Shown here: one piece after another, positions 31,039 through 39,746 of the stretch | How positions within the stretch are numbered: the stretch's first letter is position 1 | Layout of the letters: each line of letters begins with the position of its first letter | NCBI RefSeq assembly: GCF_024297145.1 | Contig: NZ_JANCTC010000003.1 | Coordinates: 62,001-126,000, forward strand | Source of the DNA: Mesorhizobium sp. LMG 17147 | GTDB lineage: Bacteria; Pseudomonadota; Alphaproteobacteria; Rhizobiales; Rhizobiaceae | Reading direction: 5' to 3' | DNA length: 64,000 bases | Program-made: the position numbers and the translations under genes | The notes under the pieces: model-generated | What the model saw: only the letters and a program-made list of their open reading frames with translations | Databases searched by the model: none | Told to the model about the DNA's origin: nothing

Positions 31039-31081
31039 GCCCGACCGTCAGCATGATCGGGCTCCAGGCAGAAGAAGTTGC

Positions 31082-32392
31082 ATGGCCGATCTGTTCAGTG
31101 TCGATGAACCGGAAAAGACGCCGCCCGGCAGGCCGCTGGCGGACCGTCTGCGCCCGAAGAACCTTGGCGAGGTCGTCGGCCAGGAGCATCTGACCGGACC
31201 CGACGGCGCGCTGACGCGGCTGATCGGCTCCGGCTCGCTCGGCTCGATGATTTTCTGGGGCCCGCCCGGCACCGGCAAGACAACGGTCGCACGGCTGCTT
31301 GCCGGAGAGACAAGCCTCGCCTTCGAACAGATTTCGGCCGTGTTTTCGGGCGTTGCCGACCTGAAGAAAGTGTTCGAGGCAGCGAAGCTGCGCCGCTCGA
31401 ACGGCCGCCAGACACTGCTGTTCGTCGACGAGATCCATCGCTTCAACCGCGCCCAGCAGGACAGTTTTCTGCCCGTGATGGAAGGCGGCACCGTGGTGCT
31501 GGTCGGCGCCACCACCGAGAACCCGTCATTCGAGCTTAACGCCGCGCTTTTGTCGCGCGCGCGCGTGCTGGTCTTTCACTCGCTCGGCGAGGACAGCATC
31601 GCCAAGCTGCTGGCGCGGGCCGAGCAGGCAGAGGGCAGGGCGCTGCCGCTCGATGAAGACGCGCGGGCAATGCTCATCCGCATGAGCGACGGCGACGGCC
31701 GCGCGGCGCTGACGCTCGCCGAAGAGGTCTGGCGCGCAGCGAAATCAAAGGAGGTGTTCGGCGCCGAAGCTCTGCAGCGCATCGTCCAGCGCCGCGCGCC
31801 GATCTACGACAAAGGCCAGGACGGCCATTATAATTTGATCTCCGCCTTGCACAAATCGGTGCGCGGCTCCGACCCCGACGCGGCACTCTACTATCTGGCC
31901 CGCATGTTCGACGCCGGCGAAGATCCGCTTTATCTCGGGCGCCGGTTGGTGCGCATGGCGATGGAGGATATCGGGCTGGCCGACCCGCAGGCGCTCGTCG
32001 TCGCTAACGCCGCCAAGGACGCCTACGACTATCTGGGCTCGCCCGAGGGCGAACTGGCCTTCGCCGAGGCGACCGTCTATCTCGCCACCGCGCCGAAATC
32101 CAATGCAGTCTATACCGCGTTCAAGGCCGCCACACAGGCGGCGAAGGAATTCGGTTCGCTGCTGCCGCCCAAGCACATTCTCAATGCGCCGACCAAGCTG
32201 ATGAAACAGGAAGATTACGGCGCCGGCTATCGCTACGACCACGACGAGCCCGACGCTTTTTCCGGCCAGGACTATTTTCCGGAGAAGATGGGAAGGCAGA
32301 CATTCTACGACCCGCCCGAGCGCGGCTTCGAGCGCGATATCAGGAAGCGGCTGGATTATTGGGCGAAGCTGCGCAGCGAGCGGGAAAAATAG
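31082..32392 (+). CDS. rarA: Replication-associated recombination protein A (AAA ATPase)
   Basis: A clamp-loader-like ATPase acting at stalled replication forks, 436 residues. It has Walker A WGPPGTGKTTVA near residues 59-70, Walker B LLFVDEIHRFNRAQQD near 113-128, sensor 1 GATTENPSFELN and the C-terminal MgsA tetramerisation domain ending near VYTAFKAATQAAKEFGSLLP. The gap to the protease gene is 43 nt, so they may be co-transcribed. Confidence 0.95.
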   Translation: MADLFSVDEPEKTPPGRPLADRLRPKNLGEVVGQEHLTGPDGALTRLIGSGSLGSMIFWGPPGTGKTTVARLLAGETSLAFEQISAVFSGVADLKKVFEAAKLRRSNGRQTLLFVDEIHRFNRAQQDSFLPVMEGGTVVLVGATTENPSFELNAALLSRARVLVFHSLGEDSIAKLLARAEQAEGRALPLDEDARAMLIRMSDGDGRAALTLAEEVWRAAKSKEVFGAEALQRIVQRRAPIYDKGQDGHYNLISALHKSVRGSDPDAALYYLARMFDAGEDPLYLGRRLVRMAMEDIGLADPQALVVANAAKDAYDYLGSPEGELAFAEATVYLATAPKSNAVYTAFKAATQAAKEFGSLLPPKHILNAPTKLMKQEDYGAGYRYDHDEPDAFSGQDYFPEKMGRQTFYDPPERGFERDIRKRLDYWAKLRSEREK

Positions 32393-32528
32393 CTGCCAGT
32401 CGCACAGTGGCGTGATCGCCGTTGTCTGGCGTGACAAAAAACCCTATCAAGATGCGCCTTCGGCCGGCGGACAGGCCAGAAACGTACCGACGATATTCAG
32501 AACGGAATCGCGCCTGGCGCGTGGAAAA

Positions 32529-33359
32529 ATGACGAAAAAATCTCGCAAGACCCTTCGGAAGTTCGCCATAGCGATCCCGCTGCTGGCGCTCGGCTTTTAT
32601 TTCATTCCCATCCTGATGACAATTTTCATTGTCCTCGGTCTGATCGACGTGTTGCGCAACGACAACAAGAACTGGGCCCTGTTCAGTGGTTATTTCCTCG
32701 GCAACGGCATCTTCACCTGGCTGCTTTCGCCCTTCAATCTGCTGGTCGATCTGCTGTGCTACAGAAACCGGGGTGTCTGGAAACTGGACCAGTTTCCTCC
32801 GGACTATCAACGCGAGGTCAACGAGGTCCTGGACGTATTCAAGGCGCGCAAGGACGAGATCATCGCCGATATCGACGCCAATTTCGGCAGCGGCCGGCGC
32901 GGCATGTATGTCTATCAGTGGTACGGCAAGCACAAAATCGACAACGTTGCCGAATTCAACAAGGATTTCAAATACATCAAGACCATCGCCGTGTCGGTGT
33001 TCAGGGGCAAGGAATCGACCTCCTGGCATTTCGGACCGCTGCGGCTCAGCCTGCGCATTCTCTACAATCTTCTCCCGGTGAAGGCCGAGGTTTTCGTCGA
33101 GTGCAACAACGCCAGGAACTACTGGCACGACAATCCGCTCTATATTTTCGACGACACGCTGCTGCACCGCTCGGTCAACGAATATGACGGGCGCCGCTAC
33201 TGTGTGTTCATGGACATCATTCGCCCGTCGCCGTTTCCCGGTCTGATCTCGACACTCCTGGCCATCGTTTCGGTCAGCGTCGAGCGCATCAATGCCATGT
33301 TCTACAAAAACTGGAAGATGATCGCCTCCAGCAAGCCCAAGAAGGCCGGAGCCGCCTGA
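32529..33359 (+). CDS. Membrane-anchored Asp/Asn beta-hydroxylase-like protein (LpxO/OlsC-like)
   Basis: A 276-residue protein starting at 32529 (MTKKSRKTLRKFAIAIPLLA); a longer in-frame start at 32412 would overlap spacer with no hydrophobic logic. Two hydrophobic stretches (about 11-42 and 48-76) anchor the N-terminus and a third lies near 233-252. The middle fits the 2-oxoglutarate/Fe(II) Asp/Asn hydroxylase family: first metal His167 in SWHFGPLRLSLR, second His213 in FDDTLLHRSVNEYDGRR, then DIIRP. That family includes LpxO and OlsC, which hydroxylate acyl chains of lipid A and ornithine lipids, and the topology matches. The substrate is an inference. Confidence 0.72.
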   Translation: MTKKSRKTLRKFAIAIPLLALGFYFIPILMTIFIVLGLIDVLRNDNKNWALFSGYFLGNGIFTWLLSPFNLLVDLLCYRNRGVWKLDQFPPDYQREVNEVLDVFKARKDEIIADIDANFGSGRRGMYVYQWYGKHKIDNVAEFNKDFKYIKTIAVSVFRGKESTSWHFGPLRLSLRILYNLLPVKAEVFVECNNARNYWHDNPLYIFDDTLLHRSVNEYDGRRYCVFMDIIRPSPFPGLISTLLAIVSVSVERINAMFYKNWKMIASSKPKKAGAA

Positions 33360-33390
33360 CACCGTGGTGTGACCGGCGCGAGGGAGCACG

Positions 33391-33777
33391 ATGTATCATC
33401 TGTTGCTTGTCTGCCTTGGCGGCGCGGTCGGCGCAATGGCCCGCTTCTTCTTGTCCGGCTTCGTCGCCCGCCGGGTTGGCGAGACCTTTCCCTGGGGCAC
33501 GATGGTGGTCAACGTCTCGGGAGCGTTTGCAATCGGTGTCGTTGCGCATGCGGTGGCGCGCGACGGCATGCCCGCCATCTGGGCCTTTGCCGTCACCGGC
33601 GGCCTCGGCTGCTACACCACGGTGTCTTCCTTCAGCCTGCAGACGCTGGCGCTGGCGCGCGAGGGCGAATGGCTGCGCGCCGGCGGAAATGTGCTGCTTT
33701 CGATTTTCCTCAGCCTCGGCGGCGTGACGCTGGGCTTTGCCGCGGGAAGTCTTCTGATTGACAGCGGGGCGCCGTGA
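33391..33777 (+). CDS. crcB: Fluoride channel subunit CrcB/Fluc, first copy
   Basis: Small membrane protein exporting fluoride, 128 residues with four hydrophobic helices. It has GGAVGAMARFFLSGFVARRV, GTMVVNVSGAFAIGVVAHAV and the pore helix-break region GGLGCYTTVSSFSLQTLAL. The last departs from the usual GGxTTFSTFSxE. It overlaps the next crcB by 4 nt. Tandem crcB pairs in other bacteria encode heterodimeric channels. The 31-nt upstream gap has no room for a fluoride riboswitch. Confidence 0.9.
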   Translation: MYHLLLVCLGGAVGAMARFFLSGFVARRVGETFPWGTMVVNVSGAFAIGVVAHAVARDGMPAIWAFAVTGGLGCYTTVSSFSLQTLALAREGEWLRAGGNVLLSIFLSLGGVTLGFAAGSLLIDSGAP

Positions 33778-34274
33778 GCGGCCCGCGGAAGCTCCGCCAC
33801 GACGGGACGGAGACTGCCGCGGCCGGGCATGGCGGACGCCTCATTGGTTGGCGCAGAACCTCCGAAACGGTTCGGCTCTATGCGACCGTGGCCGCGGGCA
33901 GCATGATCGGCGGTGTGCTGCGGGCGCTTGCCTCATCGACGAGCACTGCCCTGTGGGGCGCTGGATTTCCCTTCGGCACACTCCTCGTCAACATTGTCGG
34001 CTCATTCCTCATCGGCTTCTACGCGACATTGACGGGACCGGATGGTCGTGTCTTCGCCGGTCCGCTGCAGCGCCAGTTCTTCATGGCCGGCTTCTGTGGC
34101 GGCCTGACGACCTTCTCGGCCTTCAGCCTTGAAACGCTCACCCTCGCGCAAGGCGGGAGGTTTCTGGCGGCTGGACTCAATATCGCGATCTCCGTGGTGG
34201 CCTGGCTTGCCGCCGTCTGGCTTGGCCACATCTTTGCAGTTCGCCTCAACCGGCTGAGAGGGTCCAGGCAATGA
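33774..34274 (+). CDS. crcB: Fluoride channel subunit CrcB/Fluc, second copy
   Basis: 166 residues with GTG start overlapping the first crcB by 4 nt. An unusual hydrophilic N-terminal extension of about 33 residues precedes the first helix (VRLYATVAAGSMIGGVLRAL). It has the canonical GTLLVNIVGSFLIGFYATL and GFCGGLTTFSAFSLETLTL motifs, so this copy has the standard pore residues that the first lacks. The true start may lie further in, but no better in-frame start is obvious. Confidence 0.9.
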   Translation: MSGPRKLRHDGTETAAAGHGGRLIGWRRTSETVRLYATVAAGSMIGGVLRALASSTSTALWGAGFPFGTLLVNIVGSFLIGFYATLTGPDGRVFAGPLQRQFFMAGFCGGLTTFSAFSLETLTLAQGGRFLAAGLNIAISVVAWLAAVWLGHIFAVRLNRLRGSRQ

Positions 34275-34609
34275 AGATACCAACACAGGCACAATTGCTG
34301 CGCATATTTATCGGCGAAAACGACAAGGCAGATGGCCGTCCGCTGTATGAGGTTATCGTGCTGAGGGCCCGCGAAATGCAGATCGCCGGCGCGACCGTCC
34401 TGCGCGGCGCGATGGGGTTCGGCCATTCCAGCCGGCTTCACACCACGAAGATCCTCCGCCTATCGGAGGATCTGCCCCTGGTCATCGAGATCGTCGATGA
34501 CGAGGAAAAATTGGCCGCTTTCCTGCCCGTTCTTGAAACAATCATGACAAGTGGTTTGATTACGCTGGAGAAAGTTCAGGTTCTGCAATATGGAACCGAC
34601 AACGAATAA
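34271..34609 (+). CDS. DUF190 protein of the fluoride operon
   Basis: A 112-residue protein of the DUF190 family, which has a PII-like ferredoxin fold and is often encoded beside crcB. Landmarks are RIFIGENDKADGRPLYEVIV and GATVLRGAMGFGHSSRLHTT. Its ATGA overlaps the second crcB stop, so the three genes form one tightly coupled operon. The molecular role of DUF190 proteins is not established. Confidence 0.85.
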   Translation: MKIPTQAQLLRIFIGENDKADGRPLYEVIVLRAREMQIAGATVLRGAMGFGHSSRLHTTKILRLSEDLPLVIEIVDDEEKLAAFLPVLETIMTSGLITLEKVQVLQYGTDNE

Positions 34610-34671
34610 CCGAGTGAGATTGCGGGTGCCGGCGAATGCCGTTGCATGCCTGCAAAACGGCGATTGGAATC

Positions 34672-35652
34672 ATGGCAGGCGTTGAACAGATCACAGTGGA
34701 CGCCGGTGAGGCGGGCATGCGGCTCGACCGCTGGTTCAAGAGCCATTTCCCCGGTCTCGGTTTTGGTCATCTGCAGAAGCTGCTGCGTTCCGGCCAGATC
34801 CGCGTCGACGGCGGCAGGGTGAAGGCCGATACCCGCGTCGAAGCCGGCCAAACGGTGCGTGTGCCGCCGCTCGAAGTCGACAAAAGAGGCGAAAGCCCGC
34901 TGACCGGCCATTCGATACGCAACCAGGGCGACGCCGATGTCCTAGCCAAGATGCTGATCCATGAGGATCCGAAGGTCTTCGTCTTCAACAAGCCGGCCGG
35001 CCTGGCGGTGCAAGGCGGCTCCGGGGTCACCCGCAATGTCGATGACATGCTGGAAGCCTGGCGCAACCAGAAGGGCGAGAAGCCGCGTCTGGTGCACCGG
35101 CTCGACCGCGACACGTCGGGTGTTCTGGTTGTCGCCCGTACAAGGCTCGCCGCCATGAAGCTCGCCGAAGCGTTCCGGGCGCGTGAGACGAAGAAAACCT
35201 ACTGGGCGCTGGTCAAGGGCGTGCCGCCGAAGCGCGAGGACAAGATCTCGACCTGGTTGATCAAGGAACCGACGCCCGACGGCGATCGCGTGCGCATCGC
35301 CAAGCATGGCGAAAAGGGCGCCGATCACGCCGTGTCCTACTACCGTGTCATCGAGCAGGCTGCACAGACGATGACCTGGCTGGAGATGGAGCCCTATACC
35401 GGCCGCACCCACCAGCTTCGTGTCCATGCCGCGCATATCGGCTGCCCGATCATCGGTGACCCCAAATATTTCGAGGCCGACACCAATTGGGATTTTCCCG
35501 GCGGCATGCAGAACCGCCTGCACCTGCACGCCCGCCGCATCGTCATCCCACATCCCGATAAGGGGTTTGTCGACGTCACCGCGCCGATGCCGCCGCACAT
35601 GCGCCAGAGCTGGAACCTGATCGGCTTCGACGACGCAAGCGCGGAGGATTAA
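34672..35652 (+). CDS. rluC: RluA-family 23S rRNA pseudouridine synthase
   Basis: Isomerises uridines in rRNA, 326 residues. The start at 34672 (MAGVEQITVDAGEAGMRLDR) is preferred over one 36 nt upstream because it begins the conserved S4 domain (residues 13-70). The catalytic aspartate is Asp145 in VHRLDRDTSGVLVVARTR. GRTHQLRVHAAHIGCPIIGD near the C-terminus is the RluA/RluC signature. The choice of RluC rather than RluD rests on general resemblance. Confidence 0.9.
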   Translation: MAGVEQITVDAGEAGMRLDRWFKSHFPGLGFGHLQKLLRSGQIRVDGGRVKADTRVEAGQTVRVPPLEVDKRGESPLTGHSIRNQGDADVLAKMLIHEDPKVFVFNKPAGLAVQGGSGVTRNVDDMLEAWRNQKGEKPRLVHRLDRDTSGVLVVARTRLAAMKLAEAFRARETKKTYWALVKGVPPKREDKISTWLIKEPTPDGDRVRIAKHGEKGADHAVSYYRVIEQAAQTMTWLEMEPYTGRTHQLRVHAAHIGCPIIGDPKYFEADTNWDFPGGMQNRLHLHARRIVIPHPDKGFVDVTAPMPPHMRQSWNLIGFDDASAED

Positions 35653-35671
35653 ATGAGCGAGGGCGTAAACC

Positions 35672-35878
35672 ATGGATGAAGCGTCGCTCGTTCGTCAGTT
35701 GGTGAACTGGTTGCCATTCATCCTGATTCTCGTCGTCTGGTTCGCTTATATACGCCGCGTTGCAACCCGGCAGGGGTCGATGGCCGAAATCGGCCGTGAG
35801 AACACCGAAGCGGTAAGGCAGAATACCGAAGTGCTGAAGGCGCTGCTCGCGAAGCTGGAAAGCCAGTCCAAGCAATGA
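35672..35878 (+). CDS. Small single-pass membrane protein, 68 aa
   Basis: Not a family I recognise. A hydrophobic segment WLPFILILVVWFAYI (about residues 13-27) is followed by a basic RRVATRQG and a charged helix ENTEAVRQNTEVLKALLAKL that could form a coiled coil. It lies 19 nt after rluC and its stop overlaps the transporter ATG, so it is probably translated as part of the operon. Confidence 0.7.
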   Translation: MDEASLVRQLVNWLPFILILVVWFAYIRRVATRQGSMAEIGRENTEAVRQNTEVLKALLAKLESQSKQ

Positions 35879-36792
35879 CCGCAGCAACCGCAATGGACCG
35901 CCGCAGTTCCGTTGACGCTGCCGCCGCCGCCATCATGGTTGGGCTGACTTTTTCCTGGGGGCTGAACTACGTCGCCGCCAAGATCTCCTATGCCGGCTAC
36001 GATCCCGTTTTCCTATCGATCGCCCGCTCGGTGATCGGCGGCCTGTGTGTTTTCGGCTGGTGCCGCTGGCGCGGCATCGCGCTGTTCACGCCCGACAAGA
36101 CCCTCGTCGCCGGCATTCTGGCAGGCGCGCTTTTCGGTCTCGAGTTCCTGTTTTTGTATGTCGGGCTCGAGCACACCACCGTCGTGCGCAACACCTTGCT
36201 GGTCAATACCATGCCGTTCTGGATGTTGGTCGGCGGCCATTTCCTGCTGGGCGAAAGCATCACGGCACGCAAGCTCGTTGGTCTTCTGCTCGCTTTCGCC
36301 GGACTGGTCGCGGTGTTTTCCGATAAACTGAGCGCCCATGGCGGCGCAACATTGAGCGGCGATTTGCTCAGTCTCGGCGCCGGCATTCTGTGGGCCGTGA
36401 CCAATATCGTCATCAAGCGGTCGAAGCTGGTCACGGCCAGCGCCGAAAAGCTGCTGCTCTATCAACTGGCCGGGGCCGCCGTCGTCGGGATTTTGGTGAT
36501 GCCTTTTGCCGGCCCGCCAGTCCGCAGCTTTGCCGTTCTGCCGACCTTGGCTCTGTTGTTCCAGGCCGTCTACGTCGTCGCGTTCACCTATGTTCTGTGG
36601 TTCTGGCTGCTCCGGCGCTACCCTGCATCTGGACTGTCGAGCTTCACCTTCCTGTCGCCGGTGTTCGGTGTGCTCTGCGGCGCCGTCTTCTTGAACGAGC
36701 CGTTGACAGTTCGTATCTTCCTGGCACTCGGCCTCATCGCCGCCGGTCTTATCATCGTCAACCGGCCGGCCCGAAAACAAGCCCCCGGATGA
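35875..36792 (+). CDS. DMT-superfamily transporter (EamA family)
   Basis: A 305-residue integral membrane protein with two EamA repeats and ten predicted helices. It begins after a short polar leader with AAAAIMVGLTFSWGLNYVAA; the first repeat ends near residue 145 and the second begins SLGAGILWAVTNIVIKRSKL. Such proteins export metabolites or drugs; the substrate is unknown. It overlaps both neighbours by ATGA junctions. Confidence 0.9.
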   Translation: MTAATAMDRRSSVDAAAAAIMVGLTFSWGLNYVAAKISYAGYDPVFLSIARSVIGGLCVFGWCRWRGIALFTPDKTLVAGILAGALFGLEFLFLYVGLEHTTVVRNTLLVNTMPFWMLVGGHFLLGESITARKLVGLLLAFAGLVAVFSDKLSAHGGATLSGDLLSLGAGILWAVTNIVIKRSKLVTASAEKLLLYQLAGAAVVGILVMPFAGPPVRSFAVLPTLALLFQAVYVVAFTYVLWFWLLRRYPASGLSSFTFLSPVFGVLCGAVFLNEPLTVRIFLALGLIAAGLIIVNRPARKQAPG

Positions 36793-37586
36793 GCATGCGC
36801 GACATATTGAACGACCTCGAAGCTGGAAAGCAGCTCTCCGATCCGGACCCGGTGCGTCGCGCCCAGATCCAGATGAAGACGCAACTGCCGAAGCGCTTCT
36901 ACAAGTCTGTCGCGGTAGCACCGGTCGAAGACGGTTTTGCCGTCCATCTCGATGGCAAGCCCGTCCGCACGCCGGCCAAGGCGCTGCTGGCGCTGCCAAC
37001 CGAAAAGGCGGCTGCTCTCGTCGCCGAGGAATTCGCCGCACAGGAGGAGACCATCGACCCGGTGAGGATGCCGGTGATGCGTCTGGTCAATACGGCAATC
37101 GATGGCGTCGCCAGTGATCCCCAGGCGGTGCTGGAGGACATACTGCGCTTCGCCTCATCCGATCTGCTCTGCTACCGCGCCGATGCGCCCCAAGGACTAG
37201 TCGACCGGCAGAACGAGCATTGGGACCCGGTCATCGACTGGGTGCGCAGCGCACTCGGCGCCCGGTTCCATCTCGCCGAAGGCGTGATCCATGTCGAACA
37301 GCCGCGCGAGAGTATCGCGCTGCTCGGCCAGCATCTTGCCCAACGTGCCGATCCGCTGCGCCTTGCCGCCATTCACGTCATGACCTCGCTGACCGGATCG
37401 GCGCTGCTGGCGATCGCCGTCGACTTCGGCGAGCTCGACGGCGAGGCGGCCTGGGCTGCCGGTCATGTCGACGAGGACTGGCAGGCCGAGCAATGGGGCC
37501 ATGATGCAGAGGCGCTCGCGCGCCGCGCTGCCCGCAAGCGCGACATGATGGCCGCAGTCAAGCTGCTCGAAGCTCTCAACGGCTGA
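36789..37586 (+). CDS. ATP12-family F1-ATPase assembly chaperone
   Basis: A 265-residue protein of the ATP12 family, which helps assemble the alpha subunit of F1-ATPase and is found in mitochondria and alphaproteobacteria. The N-terminal block KRFYKSVAVAPVEDGFAVHL with DGKPVRTPAKALLALPTEK, and later RFASSDLLCYRADAPQGLVD, are diagnostic. The start at 36789 (MSMRDILNDLEAGKQL) overlaps the transporter stop; the longer frame upstream is the transporter gene read out of frame. Confidence 0.92.
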   Translation: MSMRDILNDLEAGKQLSDPDPVRRAQIQMKTQLPKRFYKSVAVAPVEDGFAVHLDGKPVRTPAKALLALPTEKAAALVAEEFAAQEETIDPVRMPVMRLVNTAIDGVASDPQAVLEDILRFASSDLLCYRADAPQGLVDRQNEHWDPVIDWVRSALGARFHLAEGVIHVEQPRESIALLGQHLAQRADPLRLAAIHVMTSLTGSALLAIAVDFGELDGEAAWAAGHVDEDWQAEQWGHDAEALARRAARKRDMMAAVKLLEALNG

Positions 37587-37771
37587 CGGCACCGCCCGCT
37601 ATTTCGCACTGCACATTAGACCAAAGTCATAATCCCAAAGGCGGTCTGCCTCTGGGCACTGCTTTCTGTCATTTTTTGCACCGGTGGCTGCACTGAGTCT
37701 GCGTTGCGAGGAAACGCGGGCGATGACGTGCAGCATCGAGGGCTGACGGAATCACACGGGAGGATACGCTC

Positions 37772-39658
37772 ATGGCAATGGCATCGACCGCCGGCAAAAC
37801 AAGCCGCGGCATGACACGCGAGGAGAAGAAGGTCATCTTCGCTTCCTCGCTCGGCACCGTTTTCGAATGGTACGATTTTTATCTCTACGGCTCGTTGGCC
37901 GCCTTCATCGGCGCCACCTTCTTCTCGTCGGCGCCGGAAGCGACACGCAACATCTTCGCCCTCCTCGCCTTCGCGGCCGGTTTCCTGGTGCGCCCGTTTG
38001 GCGCCCTGCTGTTCGGCCGCATCGGTGATCTCGTCGGCCGTAAATATACCTTCCTCGTCACCATGACGATCATGGGCCTGTCGACCTTCCTGGTCGGCCT
38101 TCTGCCCGGATATGCGAGCTGGGGCATCGCCGCGCCGGTGATCCTGATCATCCTGCGCATGCTGCAGGGCCTGGCGCTCGGTGGCGAATATGGCGGCGCC
38201 GCGACCTATGTCGCCGAACATGCGCCCGACGACCGCCGTGGCTACTACACGTCATGGATCCAGACGACGGCGACGCTCGGCCTGTTCCTGTCGCTGATCG
38301 TCATCCTGATCGTGCAGGCGTCGATGAGCAAGGAAACTTATGCCGCCTGGGGTTGGCGCGTTCCTTTCCTGGTCTCCTTCCTGCTGCTCGGCATCTCGCT
38401 CTGGATCCGGCTGTCGCTCTCCGAATCGCCGACCTTCCAGCGCATGAAGGACGAAGGCAAAGGCTCCAAGGCACCATTGACGGAAGCCTTCGGCCAGTGG
38501 AAGAACGCAAAAATCGCGCTGCTGGCGCTACTCGGCCTTACCGCCGGTCAGGCCGTGGTCTGGTACAACGGCCAGTTCTATGCGCTGTTCTTCCTGCAGA
38601 ACGTGCTCAAGGTCGAGGCGCAATCGGTCAACATCATGATCGCCATTGCGCTGGCGATTGGCTCGATCTTCTTCGTCGTGTTCGGCTGGCTCTCCGACAA
38701 GATCGGCCGCAAGCCGATCATCATGGCCGGCCTTGCACTGGCGATCGTCTGCACCTTCCCGTTGTTCAAGGCGCTGACCTGGGCAGCCAATCCGGCGCTC
38801 GCCACCGCGCAGCAGAACACACGCGCGACGGTGACCGCGGCACCGGGAGACTGCAAGTTCCAGTTCAACCCGGTGGGCACTGCAAAGTTCACGACCTCGT
38901 GCGATATCGCCACGTCGTTTCTGACCAAGAACTCGGTGCCCTACGACGTGGTATCGACTGCGGCGCCCGGTACAGCTGCGTCGGTCAAAATCGGCAACGA
39001 GACGGTTGAGTCTTATGACGCCACTGCCGCCGGCGATCAGGCCAAGGCCAAGGATGCCGCTTTCGCCAAGGCGGTCTACACGGCACTTCGGGATGGCGGC
39101 TACCCGCTGAAGCGGGCAGCCGCCAAGGTGCCGGACCAGAAGCTCGAGGCCTTTATTGCGGCCAATCCTGAGCTGAAGCTCGATGCCGCGGCAATCCGCG
39201 CCGGCGACAAGGCTACCGTTCCGACTGACCAGGCGATCAAGGACAAGCTGCTGACTGCCGACGAGGCTGCGGGAGCCCCCGAGGTCACCGTCTATACCGT
39301 ACCCGGCGGCGGTCCCTTCGCCATGTTTGCCGACCCTGCAGCGGTCAACTGGCCGATGACGATCGCCATCCTGTTCATCCTCGTGGTCTTCGTCACGATG
39401 GTGTACGGGCCGATCGCCGCGATCCTGGTCGAGATGTTCCCGACCCGCATCCGCTACACCGGCATGTCGCTGCCCTATCACATCGGCAATGGCTGGTTCG
39501 GCGGGCTGCTGCCGGCGACGGTGTTCGCGCTTAGCGCCTACAAGGGCGATATCTACTACGGTCTCTGGTACCCGGTGGTGATCGCGGCGATGTCGCTGAT
39601 CATAGGCATGATCTTTATCAGGGATACGCTCGGAACGGACCTGCACACCAAGCAGTAG
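37772..39658 (+). CDS. MHS-type MFS transporter with a large periplasmic insert
   Basis: A 628-residue secondary transporter of the metabolite:H+ symporter type. N-terminal landmarks are GTVFEWYDFYLYGSLAAF, the loop 2-3 motif GRIGDLVGRKY and GLALGGEYGGAATYVAEHAP. The repeat motif DKIGRKPIIMAG is near residue 310, then helix 9. Residues about 338-525 form a hydrophilic Ala/Lys/Asp-rich insert with two cysteines (361 and 377), after which helices 10-12 resume (WPMTIAILFILVVFVTMVYG). Topology puts the insert outside the cytoplasm. The usual family length is 420-450, so this is about 190 residues longer. The substrate is unknown. A strong terminator follows. Confidence 0.9.
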   Translation: MAMASTAGKTSRGMTREEKKVIFASSLGTVFEWYDFYLYGSLAAFIGATFFSSAPEATRNIFALLAFAAGFLVRPFGALLFGRIGDLVGRKYTFLVTMTIMGLSTFLVGLLPGYASWGIAAPVILIILRMLQGLALGGEYGGAATYVAEHAPDDRRGYYTSWIQTTATLGLFLSLIVILIVQASMSKETYAAWGWRVPFLVSFLLLGISLWIRLSLSESPTFQRMKDEGKGSKAPLTEAFGQWKNAKIALLALLGLTAGQAVVWYNGQFYALFFLQNVLKVEAQSVNIMIAIALAIGSIFFVVFGWLSDKIGRKPIIMAGLALAIVCTFPLFKALTWAANPALATAQQNTRATVTAAPGDCKFQFNPVGTAKFTTSCDIATSFLTKNSVPYDVVSTAAPGTAASVKIGNETVESYDATAAGDQAKAKDAAFAKAVYTALRDGGYPLKRAAAKVPDQKLEAFIAANPELKLDAAAIRAGDKATVPTDQAIKDKLLTADEAAGAPEVTVYTVPGGGPFAMFADPAAVNWPMTIAILFILVVFVTMVYGPIAAILVEMFPTRIRYTGMSLPYHIGNGWFGGLLPATVFALSAYKGDIYYGLWYPVVIAAMSLIIGMIFIRDTLGTDLHTKQ

Positions 39659-39680
39659 CCGGCCTGTCCCGGTTCAAAGC

Positions 39681-39712
39681 AAAGCCCGGCGCGAGCGATC
39701 GCGCCGGGCTTT
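39681..39712. terminator. Terminator after the MFS transporter gene
   Basis: A perfect 13-bp stem AAAGCCCGGCGCG (39681-39693) / CGCGCCGGGCTTT (39700-39712) with a 6-nt loop, 22 nt after the stop. It lies between convergent genes and may serve both. Confidence 0.85.
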
Positions 39713-39746
39713 GCAATTCATCAAATACCCGGGGGAGGGGAAGGTC

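Noticed and set aside
31045-31060. A third GCATGATC palindromic repeat after the protease gene
   Set aside because: AGCATGATCGGGC occurs, but the partner arm is absent.
33360-33390. Fluoride riboswitch before crcB
   Set aside because: Only 31 nt separate the genes and the riboswitch core is not present.
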